64,000 nt of DNA from Candidatus Electrothrix aestuarii (GTDB lineage Bacteria; Desulfobacterota; Desulfobulbia; Desulfobulbales; Desulfobulbaceae): assembly GCA_032595685.2 (NCBI GenBank), contig CP159373.1:1695001-1759000 (forward strand), given 5' to 3'. The position numbers were made by a program, and so were the translations under genes. A model generated the notes under the pieces. It was not told where the DNA came from and did no database searches. It was given only the letters and a program-made list of their open reading frames with translations. Below are positions 1 through 7,825 of the stretch, piece by piece (within the stretch, counting starts at the first letter, position 1; each line of letters opens with the position of its first letter).

Positions 1-558
1 AGATTGGATTCCCCGTTATTTACCTTTATCGGTCGACTGACAGCGCAAAAGGGTGTGGATATTCTTTTACAGGCTGTTTCGCTGCTGATTACTACGGATT
101 TTCAGCTCCTCGTACTTGGAAGCGGTGATCGAGTCGTAGAGCAAAAGTTGCAAGATTTGGCAGAGGATGATACCTTTCGAGGACAGATCTGTTTTCTGAA
201 AGGGTATGATCCAGATTTGGCCCTGAAAATTTACGCAGCCGGGGATTTTTTTCTTATCCCCTCTTTGTACGAACCCTGTGGCCTGACGGATTACATTGCC
301 CAACTTTACGGCAATCTTCCCATTGTCCATCAGGTCGGTGGACTGGTGAAGGTATTAGATGGAGAAACCGGCTTTGCTTATCAGGGACATACACCAGAGG
401 CTCTTGCAGAGACCATGCGCAAGACCCTGGGAATATACCAGGATGCACCGGATCAGCTGGCCGAGATGCGAAGGGCTGCTGTGGAAAATATCCGCAGGCA
501 TCATAGCTGGCAGCATGTGATGGAAGATTACCTCTCGCTCTATCAAAAGGCCTTGTAA
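1..558 (+). CDS. glgA: Glycogen synthase, C-terminal part (cut by window edge)
   Basis: This is the C-terminal Rossmann half of a GT5-family glycogen/starch synthase, which transfers glucose from ADP- or UDP-glucose to growing alpha-1,4-glucan in the cytoplasm. Visible family motifs are FIGRLTAQKGVDIL near the left edge, a GSGD turn, and SLYEPCGLTDYIAQLYG, which carries the conserved glutamate and the loop contacting the sugar nucleotide. The stop is at 556-558. The frame is open to base 1, so the N-terminal donor half and the real start lie outside the window. The family is about 480 residues and roughly 185 are present. The usual acceptor-loop glutamine after CGLT is replaced here by aspartate. 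I am confident of the family; which nucleotide sugar is used cannot be read from this part. Confidence 0.9.
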   Translation, partial: RLDSPLFTFIGRLTAQKGVDILLQAVSLLITTDFQLLVLGSGDRVVEQKLQDLAEDDTFRGQICFLKGYDPDLALKIYAAGDFFLIPSLYEPCGLTDYIAQLYGNLPIVHQVGGLVKVLDGETGFAYQGHTPEALAETMRKTLGIYQDAPDQLAEMRRAAVENIRRHHSWQHVMEDYLSLYQKAL

Positions 559-653
559 ACTACTGTGCCTGACTTGTACGTGATCTTTTTGCTATGAAGA
601 CAGCGGAAAAAAGTGGCGCCTATAATACAGAGACCGGGCAGGAAAGGGTGGTC

Positions 654-1547
654 ATGGGGGGGCGTCGGCACCGGAAGAGCTGGTTTGACCGGCAACGTAA
701 TTTCTTCGTTCGCCAGTTTTTTGCAGATTTTTTCACTCTGACCTTTTCATTCCAGAAATTATATAATTCCTATTGTGAGTGCCGTGGAACTGCGATGGGG
801 AGCAGCTGTTATCTTCTCCATAATAACGGTGAGAACTCCCATTGCCGGATTTGGGATCGCTTGAACTGGATGATCGGGGAAGAAAGTGATAAGGGACCGT
901 TGTGGAGTTTGCGAGAGCTTTGCCGTCTGGTTTGGCCGGAAGGGGAGCACGAAGAGAATGTCGAGGGCTCCTTGGTGGACTGGCTCATAGGGTCTATTTT
1001 TCATGAGGCCATACGGCTGCGAGAGGATGTGCATATTCTTAATAATTACGGGAATGCCGCTTTTAAGAATCGTCAGCTGGCAGCCGCCCAGGAAAATGGT
1101 TCCCTGCCGAAAAATCTTCCTGCCTCCCGTTTAGCAAAGGTCATGGATCGCAAAAATCTCATCAAGCGCGTGGCTGTTGATGTCATGCAGCAGATGGAGC
1201 AATTAGCCTTTCTTTTTGGCCAGACCAATAATATGTTGCGCACCATGCTGTCCGGTCTTTCGGATAATTTTCTTCTGGTTCGTTTCCTGGTGGAACAGGA
1301 GGATGTTGTTGAGGAACTCTGGAGTGAGACTCTGGCTGAGGTCTTTGCTGATATGTATTTAGGGGTTCCGGCACAGGGATTTTGCGCTGCTGGTCAGAGT
1401 TATATGAGTGGTCAGTGGTATACCCGCGCTCTGATTATGTATAAGCGGGCCTTGGAGTTTGACGATGGATGCGGCGAGGCGGAAAGGAAAATCGAGGAAT
1501 TGGAAAGTTTGATTCAGAAAAACAGTACATTTTTAGGCGCAGCATAG
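654..1547 (+). CDS. Uncharacterised protein with a C-terminal TPR-like motif
   Basis: I do not recognise this family. I place the start at ATG 654 because AGGAAAGG sits six to seven bases upstream; an in-frame ATG at 594 has no ribosome-binding site. The product is about 297 residues, soluble, without a signal peptide or membrane segment. Tryptophan- and arginine-rich sequence at the N-terminus is followed by a mostly helical body. Near the C-terminus a stretch containing YMSGQWYTRALIMYKRALEF looks like a single tetratricopeptide-type helix pair, often a protein-interaction element. It lies between glgA and gap in the same direction with 95 bp or more on each side, so co-transcription is possible but not shown. 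No function is proposed. Confidence 0.6.
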   Translation: MGGRRHRKSWFDRQRNFFVRQFFADFFTLTFSFQKLYNSYCECRGTAMGSSCYLLHNNGENSHCRIWDRLNWMIGEESDKGPLWSLRELCRLVWPEGEHEENVEGSLVDWLIGSIFHEAIRLREDVHILNNYGNAAFKNRQLAAAQENGSLPKNLPASRLAKVMDRKNLIKRVAVDVMQQMEQLAFLFGQTNNMLRTMLSGLSDNFLLVRFLVEQEDVVEELWSETLAEVFADMYLGVPAQGFCAAGQSYMSGQWYTRALIMYKRALEFDDGCGEAERKIEELESLIQKNSTFLGAA

Positions 1548-1673
1548 AAACGGAGCGAGCAGGTTGCTGGCACGGGGTACTCCTTTTTCTGCACCTGACG
1601 TTCTCTTGAAAAAGGAATATCTCTTGGCCGGAGAAGTGATTTTCCAGGAAATAACAGAAAAAAGGAAGACATC

Positions 1674-2678
1674 ATGAGCGTAAAGATAGGTATTAACGGA
1701 TTTGGGCGCATCGGAAGAAATATCTTTCGGGCCCTTAGTGAAGATGAGGCCTTTGCAGGTATTGAAGTTGTCGGGATCAATGATCTCACTGATAACAAGA
1801 CCATTGCCCATTTATTGAAATACGATTCGGTTATGGGCGTGAGCCGGTCCGATATCAAGAGCAGTGACGAGGGTATTATTGTTGATGGTCGGGAAATCCC
1901 GGTCACCAGCCATCGCAGCCCGGCAGATATTCCCTGGAAGGAAATGGGTGCGGAGTACGTTCTCGAATGTACAGGACTTTTCCGGGACCTGGAAACAGCA
2001 GGTGGTCATATTGATGCTGGTGCTTCCAAGGTGATTATCTCCGCGCCAGCCAAGGGGGGGGTCAAGACCTTTGTTATGGGCGTTAATGAGGATGAGTACG
2101 ATCCCACAGAGCATCATATTGTTTCCAATGCCTCCTGTACCACCAACTGTCTTGCACCTGTAGCCCAGGTTATCCTCAATAATTTTGGCATTAAACAGGG
2201 ACTGATGACCACGGTGCATGCCTATACCGGTGATCAGCGTTTGCTGGATTTCCCGCACTCTGACCTGCGTCGGGCCCGGGCCGCTGCCATGTCCATGATC
2301 CCCACCAAGACCGGTGCTGCCTCAGCTGTGGCCCTGGTTATTCCAGAGCTGAAAAACAAATTTGACGGACTGGCTGTCCGGGTTCCCACCCCTGATGTCT
2401 CCCTGGTGGACGTGGTTATAGAAGTTGAACGCGAGACCACTGTCACCGAGGTCAATAAGGCCCTTCAGGAGGCAGATGGACGTTTCCTCCGCTATTGCGA
2501 TGAGCCCTTGGTCTCCATTGACTTTCAGGGCGATCCCCATTCTTCCATCGTTGATAGTCTCTGTACCCGCGTTTTGGGTACCACCGTCAAGATCATGACC
2601 TGGTATGACAACGAGTGGGGGTACTCCAACCGGATGCTGGATCTGGTCCTGCACATGGAAACAAATAAGCCATTATAA
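1674..2678 (+). CDS. gap: Glyceraldehyde-3-phosphate dehydrogenase (type I)
   Basis: This enzyme oxidises glyceraldehyde 3-phosphate with NAD and phosphate to 1,3-bisphosphoglycerate in glycolysis and the reverse reaction in gluconeogenesis. At 334 residues it has the normal family length. The N-terminal Rossmann motif INGFGRIGRN is followed by INDLTDN, where the acidic residue favours NAD over NADP. The catalytic motif SNASCTTNCLAP holds the nucleophilic cysteine, and HAYTGDQRLLD and WYDNEWGYSNRM are both present. The start is well placed: AGGAAG lies just upstream of ATG 1674. It follows the 654-1547 gene by 126 bp and precedes a carbonic anhydrase gene. A perfect 7-bp hairpin (CCGGTGC/GCACCGG, 2694-2725) lies between gap and that gene. 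Confidence 0.97.
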   Translation: MSVKIGINGFGRIGRNIFRALSEDEAFAGIEVVGINDLTDNKTIAHLLKYDSVMGVSRSDIKSSDEGIIVDGREIPVTSHRSPADIPWKEMGAEYVLECTGLFRDLETAGGHIDAGASKVIISAPAKGGVKTFVMGVNEDEYDPTEHHIVSNASCTTNCLAPVAQVILNNFGIKQGLMTTVHAYTGDQRLLDFPHSDLRRARAAAMSMIPTKTGAASAVALVIPELKNKFDGLAVRVPTPDVSLVDVVIEVERETTVTEVNKALQEADGRFLRYCDEPLVSIDFQGDPHSSIVDSLCTRVLGTTVKIMTWYDNEWGYSNRMLDLVLHMETNKPL

Positions 2679-2693
2679 GAAAAAGTCACGGAT

Positions 2694-2725
2694 TCCGGTG
2701 CGCGCCCTTTGGGATGAGCACCGGC
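2694..2725 (+). other. Hairpin between gap and the carbonic anhydrase gene
   Basis: CCGGTGC and GCACCGG form a perfect 7-bp stem with an 18-base loop, directly before the ribosome-binding site of the carbonic anhydrase gene. No T-run follows, so it is not a clear terminator. It could moderate read-through or stabilise a transcript end. Confidence 0.35.
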
Positions 2726-2746
2726 GTTCTGAAGAGGAGAGATGAT

Positions 2747-3484
2747 ATGAAAAAGATAATGTCAGCTGTCACGGCAGCGCTGACTTTACTGGCAGGAAAT
2801 GCCTTGGCCTCCGGTGGACACTGGGGATATACCGGTGAAGGTGCTCCAGAGCATTGGGGGGCATTGGACCCTGCTTATGCGCTCTGTGCCTCCGGGGTAA
2901 ATCAGTCACCAATCAATTTGACTGACTTTATTGAGTCTGAGTTAGAGCCTGTCAGCTTGAACTATACTGGCCTGGCGACAGAAGTGGTGCATAACGGGCA
3001 TGCTATCCAAGCCGATTACACGGCGGGCTCAACCATGACTGTGAACGGAAAGACCTTTGCGCTGAAGCAATTTCATTTCCATACTCCCAGTGAAAACCAA
3101 ATTAACGGCGAGCAATTCCCTATGGAAGCCCATTTTGTCCATGCCGATACAGACGGTAACCTTGCTGTTATCGCGGTGATGTACACTGTTGGCGAGGAAA
3201 ATGCTGAGCTGAAAAAGATCTGGCAACAGATGCCGACTGAGGCTGGCAAAAAGGTGGGAATGTCCTCTCAGGTCAAGGCTGAGCATCTGATGCCGGAGAA
3301 TAAAGAGTATTACCGTTTTAATGGCTCGCTGACCACACCGCCCTGTACCGAGGGGGTACTCTGGATGGTTATGAAAAATCCGGTTTCCGTTTCAGAAGAG
3401 CAGGTCAAGCAACTTGCCGAGGCTCTGGAGCATCCCAATAATCGTCCGGTGCAGCCGGTCAATGCTCGTCCGGTTTTGCAGTAA
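2747..3484 (+). CDS. cah: Periplasmic alpha-carbonic anhydrase
   Basis: This is an alpha-class carbonic anhydrase, a zinc enzyme interconverting CO2 and bicarbonate, expected in the periplasm. ATG 2747 is preferred over the in-frame ATG 2714 because GAGGAG lies upstream and the product then begins with a clean signal peptide (MKKI, hydrophobic core, NALAS). The mature protein begins with the family pattern GxHWGYTG. The zinc ligands are the two histidines of FHFHTPSEN and the first histidine of AHFVH. The substrate-pocket motif SLTTPPCTEGVLW is intact. The product is about 245 residues, normal for the family. The last 31 codons are present again at 20731-20823 as an isolated relic. A terminator hairpin follows at 3506-3540. 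Confidence 0.95.
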   Translation: MKKIMSAVTAALTLLAGNALASGGHWGYTGEGAPEHWGALDPAYALCASGVNQSPINLTDFIESELEPVSLNYTGLATEVVHNGHAIQADYTAGSTMTVNGKTFALKQFHFHTPSENQINGEQFPMEAHFVHADTDGNLAVIAVMYTVGEENAELKKIWQQMPTEAGKKVGMSSQVKAEHLMPENKEYYRFNGSLTTPPCTEGVLWMVMKNPVSVSEEQVKQLAEALEHPNNRPVQPVNARPVLQ

Positions 3485-3505
3485 CTATTGATTCTTGAGG
3501 AACAA

Positions 3506-3540
3506 GGGGGGCTGAAAAAGGTAAAACAGTCCCTTTTTTA
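3506..3540 (+). terminator. Rho-independent terminator after carbonic anhydrase
   Basis: GGGGCTG pairs with CAGTCCC (one G-U pair) around a loop, followed directly by a run of six T. It lies 22 bp after the stop codon of the carbonic anhydrase gene. Confidence 0.65.
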
Positions 3541-3734
3541 ACTTTGTGTACCGCATGATGACGGGGCAGTGAGAGGGTGGGAGTCTCCTGAAAACGTGGT
3601 GCGGAATTTTATAGCCTATGAAGGGTGGAGAAAAGTTCAGAGATAACTATTTGACAGAGGAGTTATTTTTAGGCCGTACCCGAACGGGTGCTGTCGCTTG
3701 TCACCATTCGGGAAAGATTATTCATGACAAACAA
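3541..3734. other. Intergenic space between convergent genes
   Basis: About 190 bp between the carbonic anhydrase terminator and the last gene of the minus-strand cassette. I see no ORF with support and no tRNA-like fold. A small GC-rich partial inverted repeat (CCCGAACGGG, 3678-3687) lies here and may belong to a terminator region, but it lacks a clear T-run on either strand. Confidence 0.3.
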
Positions 3735-4373
3735 TCAGTATCCTCCGACTCTTCCGTAACCTGTTATGTTTTTCAATCTGCGGATTGAATGGTCAAGTTC
3801 TTGTATTTGTCCCTCCAGTTGTCCTATTTGGTTTTGATAAATCCTTCGCTGATTGGGATTAGGTGTCCGTTGTGCTGCCTGACGTTCTCGCGCAAGAACG
3901 GACAATAACCCGTTATATGCATTCTGTGCTTTCCTTAGCTCTTCCCCAGCTACCCCGCGACGATCTATATTTCTCCTGATATCTCTTTCGTATTGCTCAA
4001 TATCCCTTTTCAATCGGCGATTATAGTTGACCATGACAGCAATTTGTTGTTGCAGGCTGTTGATGGTCTGCTTCCTTACAAGATGACTCTGATCCATTTG
4101 ATCAATATGATTTACATGCTGGTTTCCTATAATGGCTCCCACTCCCAAGCCAAGAAGTCCACCGCCAGCGGCGCATGCAGCTCTGTTATCCTTACACGCC
4201 GCAGCACCAATTCCTGCTCCAATTCCTCCACTTATAGCCATAGGTTCCGCATACATCCTATGCTGTCTCGACATGTTCGCACAAGCGGATAAAGAGAACG
4301 CCGCTACAAAAAAAATAATATTTTTACAATAAGTTCCTCTGGTCCCCGATGCCATGCCAACAGGTAGTTTCAT
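3735..4373 (-). CDS. Glycine-zipper lipoprotein with coiled coil (last gene of cassette)
   Basis: The 212-residue protein has a hydrophobic N-terminal segment ending in LSAC, a good lipobox, so it is probably lipid-anchored in the envelope. Next comes a glycine-rich stretch (AISGGIGAGIGAAAC, then GGGLLGLGVGAIIG) of the glycine-zipper kind that can insert in or pack against membranes. The remainder is charged, helical and probably coiled coil, rich in Q, R and N, with a repeated RDIxQYERDIRR character. The start ATG overlaps the stop of the upstream gene as ATGA (4370-4373), indicating translational coupling. Exact function unknown. The context (last gene of the tubulin-like/vWA cassette) suggests an envelope structural part. 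The long basic leader before the hydrophobic core (MKLPVGMASGTRGTYCKN) leaves the start slightly uncertain. Confidence 0.75.
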   Translation of the reverse strand: MKLPVGMASGTRGTYCKNIIFFVAAFSLSACANMSRQHRMYAEPMAISGGIGAGIGAAACKDNRAACAAGGGLLGLGVGAIIGNQHVNHIDQMDQSHLVRKQTINSLQQQIAVMVNYNRRLKRDIEQYERDIRRNIDRRGVAGEELRKAQNAYNGLLSVLARERQAAQRTPNPNQRRIYQNQIGQLEGQIQELDHSIRRLKNITGYGRVGGY

Positions 4374-4810
4374 CGCAACTTCTCCTTTAATTTATCGAAT
4401 TCTTTTGTCCTTTCTTCTAACTCTTGCTCTTTATCCTCGATTTTTCTTTTGAATTCATTTAGTTCTTTTTCTACCTTGCGCAGTTCTTTTTTACGTTCCT
4501 TGAGCTGTCTTTTTTCTGCATACAGTTTATTTATTTTGTTTTCTTTCTCTTTCTTGCGCCGTTTCAGATCATTAATCTCTCCCTCTATTTCAGTTATCTG
4601 TTTTTTCAGTTCATCCCGTTGAGCTTCTCGCTCCGGTATTTCTGTCGATAATCTTTCGGTTTTACTCAAAAGTTCCTGTATTTTTTTTTTCGCTTGTACC
4701 TCTCTTACGGTCTTCTCTTCTAAAGTATCGTAGTATGTACAGCCTGATACGGTCATCGCAACGAGAAGTGACCAACTGGTCGCAAACAAAATTCTTTTGA
4801 TGATACGCAT
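4370..4810 (-). CDS. Small coiled-coil lipoprotein
   Basis: The 146-residue protein starts with a basic-hydrophobic signal ending in VSGC, a lipobox, and is otherwise almost entirely charged heptad-like sequence (KKKIQELLSKTERL through the C-terminus, very rich in E and K). It should be a lipid-anchored, long helical rod, in shape comparable to Lpp-like or spacer lipoproteins but with no detectable homology to them. AAGGAG sits six bases before ATG 4810. It follows the SUMF1-like/coiled-coil gene by 19 bp and overlaps the next lipoprotein gene by four bases. Its length as a straight helix would be enough to span much of the periplasm. Function inferred only from shape and context. Confidence 0.78.
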   Translation of the reverse strand: MRIIKRILFATSWSLLVAMTVSGCTYYDTLEEKTVREVQAKKKIQELLSKTERLSTEIPEREAQRDELKKQITEIEGEINDLKRRKKEKENKINKLYAEKRQLKERKKELRKVEKELNEFKRKIEDKEQELEERTKEFDKLKEKLR

Positions 4811-4829
4811 TGTTTTCTCCTTAACCTGA

Positions 4830-7061
4830 TTACTGAAATTCGGGTTGATCTATAAAACTATCAATAAGGTCATCCGGCAGGCGAGAACGACCATTGCGTA
4901 CCTGCCTGACATGACGTTCGATAAGGCCGAGGGACTTCCGCTGGATAGGGGAAAGAAATTGCTGACCATCCTGTGTTTTGCATTCACCGGAAAACAAGTT
5001 TTCCTTTTCGCCCTTTCGTAGCCACTCGGATACGTCCTGTTTGACTTCTGGAAATAAGGCAGGCTGGGTTTGAGCCATTTTTACCACCAGTTGCCAGTAG
5101 TCATGAATATATTGACAAGCCTGAGAATATGCTTTTTCCGCCTGTATCTGTGAAGCAGAATCTTTTTCTGGAAGATAAATCACTTGCCGTTTGACAAGTT
5201 CCTCATAGGCATTATAGGCATTGGTATATGCCTGTCGCATTAAAGCTTCAAGGTAGCGTTTCTCCGCTATCTTGGCAAAATTGGCATTTTCAGCAATTTT
5301 CTTTTCACTGTCAGATAGTCTGCGTTCAAGATCCTCAACCGTCTGCTGTTTTTGCTTCAAGTTCTGCTCAAGCTCTGCAATCTTCTGTTGTTTCCGGTTT
5401 CCTTCGTCGATAAAAAATCGTTCTTTCACCTGCTTTTTTGATAGATTCAGCTCAGAAGCTTGATTTTCCTTCTGCAATTTATCAAAATCTTGTTGTAATT
5501 TCTCCCATTCTTTGAGGGAAGGCAGAACAGCAATCTGTTGTTTCAGGTCTTTTATCTGCTGTCTCTGTTTGCTGACCTCACTTTCATTCTCAAAAAAAGG
5601 TAGCGGGCCGGAATCAATTGCTATCTTTTTTAATCTCACCAGGTCTTCTCTTAAACCTTGTTTTTCCACTTCAGCCTGCCTGAGTTTCTGTTGCAATGCC
5701 TTTGCCACATCAGGAGTCGGTCTTGCCTTGAGTTGCTTCTGCAAATCATGAATTTGTGCTTCCAGTTCTTTCTTACGGTTCTGGAGTTCCAAGTTATTTT
5801 GTTCTTTTTCCGAAAGTGCCACTTGGTCCTTGTTGCGTAGCCTCAGTAAGCGAGAAATTTCAGATTTTTTGTCCTCTATGTCTGTTTTGAATCTATCTGC
5901 TTCTCTTTTGGAATATTCCCTGCAATTGTCTTCCGCCTGTTGCGCCGGACTAGAGTGCCCAGTCAAACCCGGCTTTGGTAAGGCAAGGGAGCTTACATAG
6001 TTATCAAACTCCTTATCCAGCTCCCGGCCCAATTTTCCTGTTGAAGCAATTGAGGTGCTTAATGCAAGACGAAAACCAACCTTGGAGGGATGACGTAATT
6101 TTCCTTGCTGATCATGACTTGCAAACTCGGTACGATGAGCAACGTTAAAATCACCAGAAAAATCGCTATAGTTATTTCCACGGATAACAAATTGTCCAAA
6201 GCGGCCCTGTTGGTATTCCGGACTAAATAAGCTGACCGTGAGTTCCTCAACATTACCTAGCATATCTTTCAGCCCGACTGGATTTGCAAGCTCAATACTA
6301 CCGCATTTCCTCATAGTCCCCGACGAATTGCCCTTATGCCATTCATGTTTTCCAAGATCCTCGCTATAGGGATGCGGACGGTCAAAAACGTTCTTATTAA
6401 CTTCAATGCCTCCCCGTGCGGCAAAAGCCCATTCCGCTTCTGTGGGCAGACGACAAAAGGCTTTTGCATTATAAAGTTTCGGCAACCTGCTGCTCTGCTC
6501 CTGCAACATCCATGTATTTAATCCCTCAATGAAGCGATAAATTTCAGCCACTGTTGCGCCTGTTTGCGGTAATAAAGGATTATCCGAACCTTGAGCTGAC
6601 AGTGACTTTCCTTTCTGTCGATTCATCCAGCGCATAATGCTGTTCCACTGACCACGCGATACCTCTGTTTCTCCCAGATAATAGAGCCAGTCGGATTTCC
6701 CGTTCTTCCGTTTTCCGATAAAGGAACCAGAAAGCATGGTGTCCACCAGCCGTTCTTTATATGACTGACTCCCTTCGCGGGAACCCAGCGTAATTTTTTT
6801 CGAGGCAAAAAAGTTTTTTTCACTGATACCCAGATGAACCGCCTTGAAGCGCATCTCTGGCCCGTCATAAGGCAATTTGATGGTTACAGTGTCCGGGGCA
6901 TTCTGGGCTGCAAGGGGATTAGAGCAGAGCAGGAGCAGGAGGGCGGCTACGAGCAGAGGTAGGGTGGTACGAATAAAAGATGATATGAGGCGACCGTTGA
7001 TTTTCGCTGTTGAAATTACAACATTATCTTCTTTCTTAATATTACTCATAAATTTATCCAT
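4830..7061 (-). CDS. Secreted/anchored SUMF1-like domain protein with long coiled coil
   Basis: A 743-residue product from ATG 7061; a TTG three codons earlier would overlap the previous stop. Order of parts: cytoplasmic tail and hydrophobic segment at about 32-52 (signal or anchor), then a formylglycine-generating-enzyme-fold (FGE-sulfatase, SUMF1) domain at about 55-350 with YYLGETEVSRGQW, CRLPTEAEWAFAARGG, DMLGNVEELT and VGFRLALS. Next is a long heptad-rich coiled coil (about 375-600), then a C-terminal domain (about 602-743) shared with the neighbouring 7067-7807 product. The position where true FGE enzymes carry their active-site cysteines reads FVIRGNNYSD without cysteine, so it is probably a binding or structural module. 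It starts 5 bp after the previous gene stops. A paralogous SUMF1-like domain is encoded at 14543-15583. Confidence 0.82.
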   Translation of the reverse strand: MDKFMSNIKKEDNVVISTAKINGRLISSFIRTTLPLLVAALLLLLCSNPLAAQNAPDTVTIKLPYDGPEMRFKAVHLGISEKNFFASKKITLGSREGSQSYKERLVDTMLSGSFIGKRKNGKSDWLYYLGETEVSRGQWNSIMRWMNRQKGKSLSAQGSDNPLLPQTGATVAEIYRFIEGLNTWMLQEQSSRLPKLYNAKAFCRLPTEAEWAFAARGGIEVNKNVFDRPHPYSEDLGKHEWHKGNSSGTMRKCGSIELANPVGLKDMLGNVEELTVSLFSPEYQQGRFGQFVIRGNNYSDFSGDFNVAHRTEFASHDQQGKLRHPSKVGFRLALSTSIASTGKLGRELDKEFDNYVSSLALPKPGLTGHSSPAQQAEDNCREYSKREADRFKTDIEDKKSEISRLLRLRNKDQVALSEKEQNNLELQNRKKELEAQIHDLQKQLKARPTPDVAKALQQKLRQAEVEKQGLREDLVRLKKIAIDSGPLPFFENESEVSKQRQQIKDLKQQIAVLPSLKEWEKLQQDFDKLQKENQASELNLSKKQVKERFFIDEGNRKQQKIAELEQNLKQKQQTVEDLERRLSDSEKKIAENANFAKIAEKRYLEALMRQAYTNAYNAYEELVKRQVIYLPEKDSASQIQAEKAYSQACQYIHDYWQLVVKMAQTQPALFPEVKQDVSEWLRKGEKENLFSGECKTQDGQQFLSPIQRKSLGLIERHVRQVRNGRSRLPDDLIDSFIDQPEFQ

Positions 7062-7066
7062 CTGTT

Positions 7067-7807
7067 TCAATTGTCAAATTCTTGGGACTCAAGTTGTTCC
7101 ATAAGGGTATTGATCAGATTTTTTGGCAACTGCGAGTTACCGGCACGTACTTGGGCAACGTGAAGCTCAATAAGATCAAGGGACTTGCGTCGGATGGGGG
7201 AAAGAAGCAGCGGTTCGTTTCCTGTCCTGCATTCCTCGGGGCAAATATTTTTTTCTTCGCCTTCTTTGAGCCAGGAAGCTACTTTTTCCTTCACCTCTGG
7301 CAACAGCCCCTCTTGGGTTTCAGTAGCTATTTCAATCACTATCTGCCAGTAGTCATGAAGTAAATAACAGGCTTGGGAATATGCCGTTGCCGCCTTCTCC
7401 TCTGAATGATATTTACTTGTTTTATCAAGATAGATATAATTCCGTCTAGCGAGTCCTGCATAGGCTTGAAAGGCATTGGCACTGGCAATCCGCATCAGCT
7501 TCTCCAAGTAGTGTTTTTCAAATTCTATCTTCTTATCTTCAAGCTTTTCTATTTTGTACGAATTTATATCATAAAGAATTTTAAATGTATCAAGATATAA
7601 ATGGATTGCCACGGGAACGAAAATTATACCAGCAATGCCATACTTAATAATAATACGAATCCATGATCTATTGAAATGTCTTGCCTCAGCTTCCATCTTC
7701 TTCGCTTCGGCTTCGATCTTTTCTGCTTCGGCAATATTCTTTCTGATTTCCGACTGAATTCTTTCCTGTTCAAGTTCTCGTAATACTCTTTCTCTTAACG
7801 TTGTCAT
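7067..7807 (-). CDS. Membrane coiled-coil protein with shared C-terminal domain
   Basis: A 246-residue protein; ATG 7807 is preferred over the adjacent GTG 7810, with AAGGA upstream. The N-terminus is a charged coiled coil rich in E, A and K (IAEAEKIEAEAKKMEAEARH), followed by one membrane segment (about 50-70). A second helix leads into a C-terminal domain of about 148 residues, closely similar to the end of the 4830-7061 product. Shared landmarks are YLE-LMR, AYSQAC, HDYWQ, PEVK--V--WL--GE, LSPI-RKSL-LIE-HV-QVR and LP--LI. The two adjacent genes probably make partner proteins that meet through this domain. It is not a family I can name. 15 bp separate it from the permease gene upstream. Confidence 0.78.
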   Translation of the reverse strand: MTTLRERVLRELEQERIQSEIRKNIAEAEKIEAEAKKMEAEARHFNRSWIRIIIKYGIAGIIFVPVAIHLYLDTFKILYDINSYKIEKLEDKKIEFEKHYLEKLMRIASANAFQAYAGLARRNYIYLDKTSKYHSEEKAATAYSQACYLLHDYWQIVIEIATETQEGLLPEVKEKVASWLKEGEEKNICPEECRTGNEPLLLSPIRRKSLDLIELHVAQVRAGNSQLPKNLINTLMEQLESQEFDN

Positions 7808-7825
7808 CACAGCGTTCCTTTCATT

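Noticed and set aside
3541-3734. Possible riboswitch in the gap after the carbonic anhydrase gene
   Set aside because: The gap lies between convergent genes, so neither strand offers a leader for a downstream gene.
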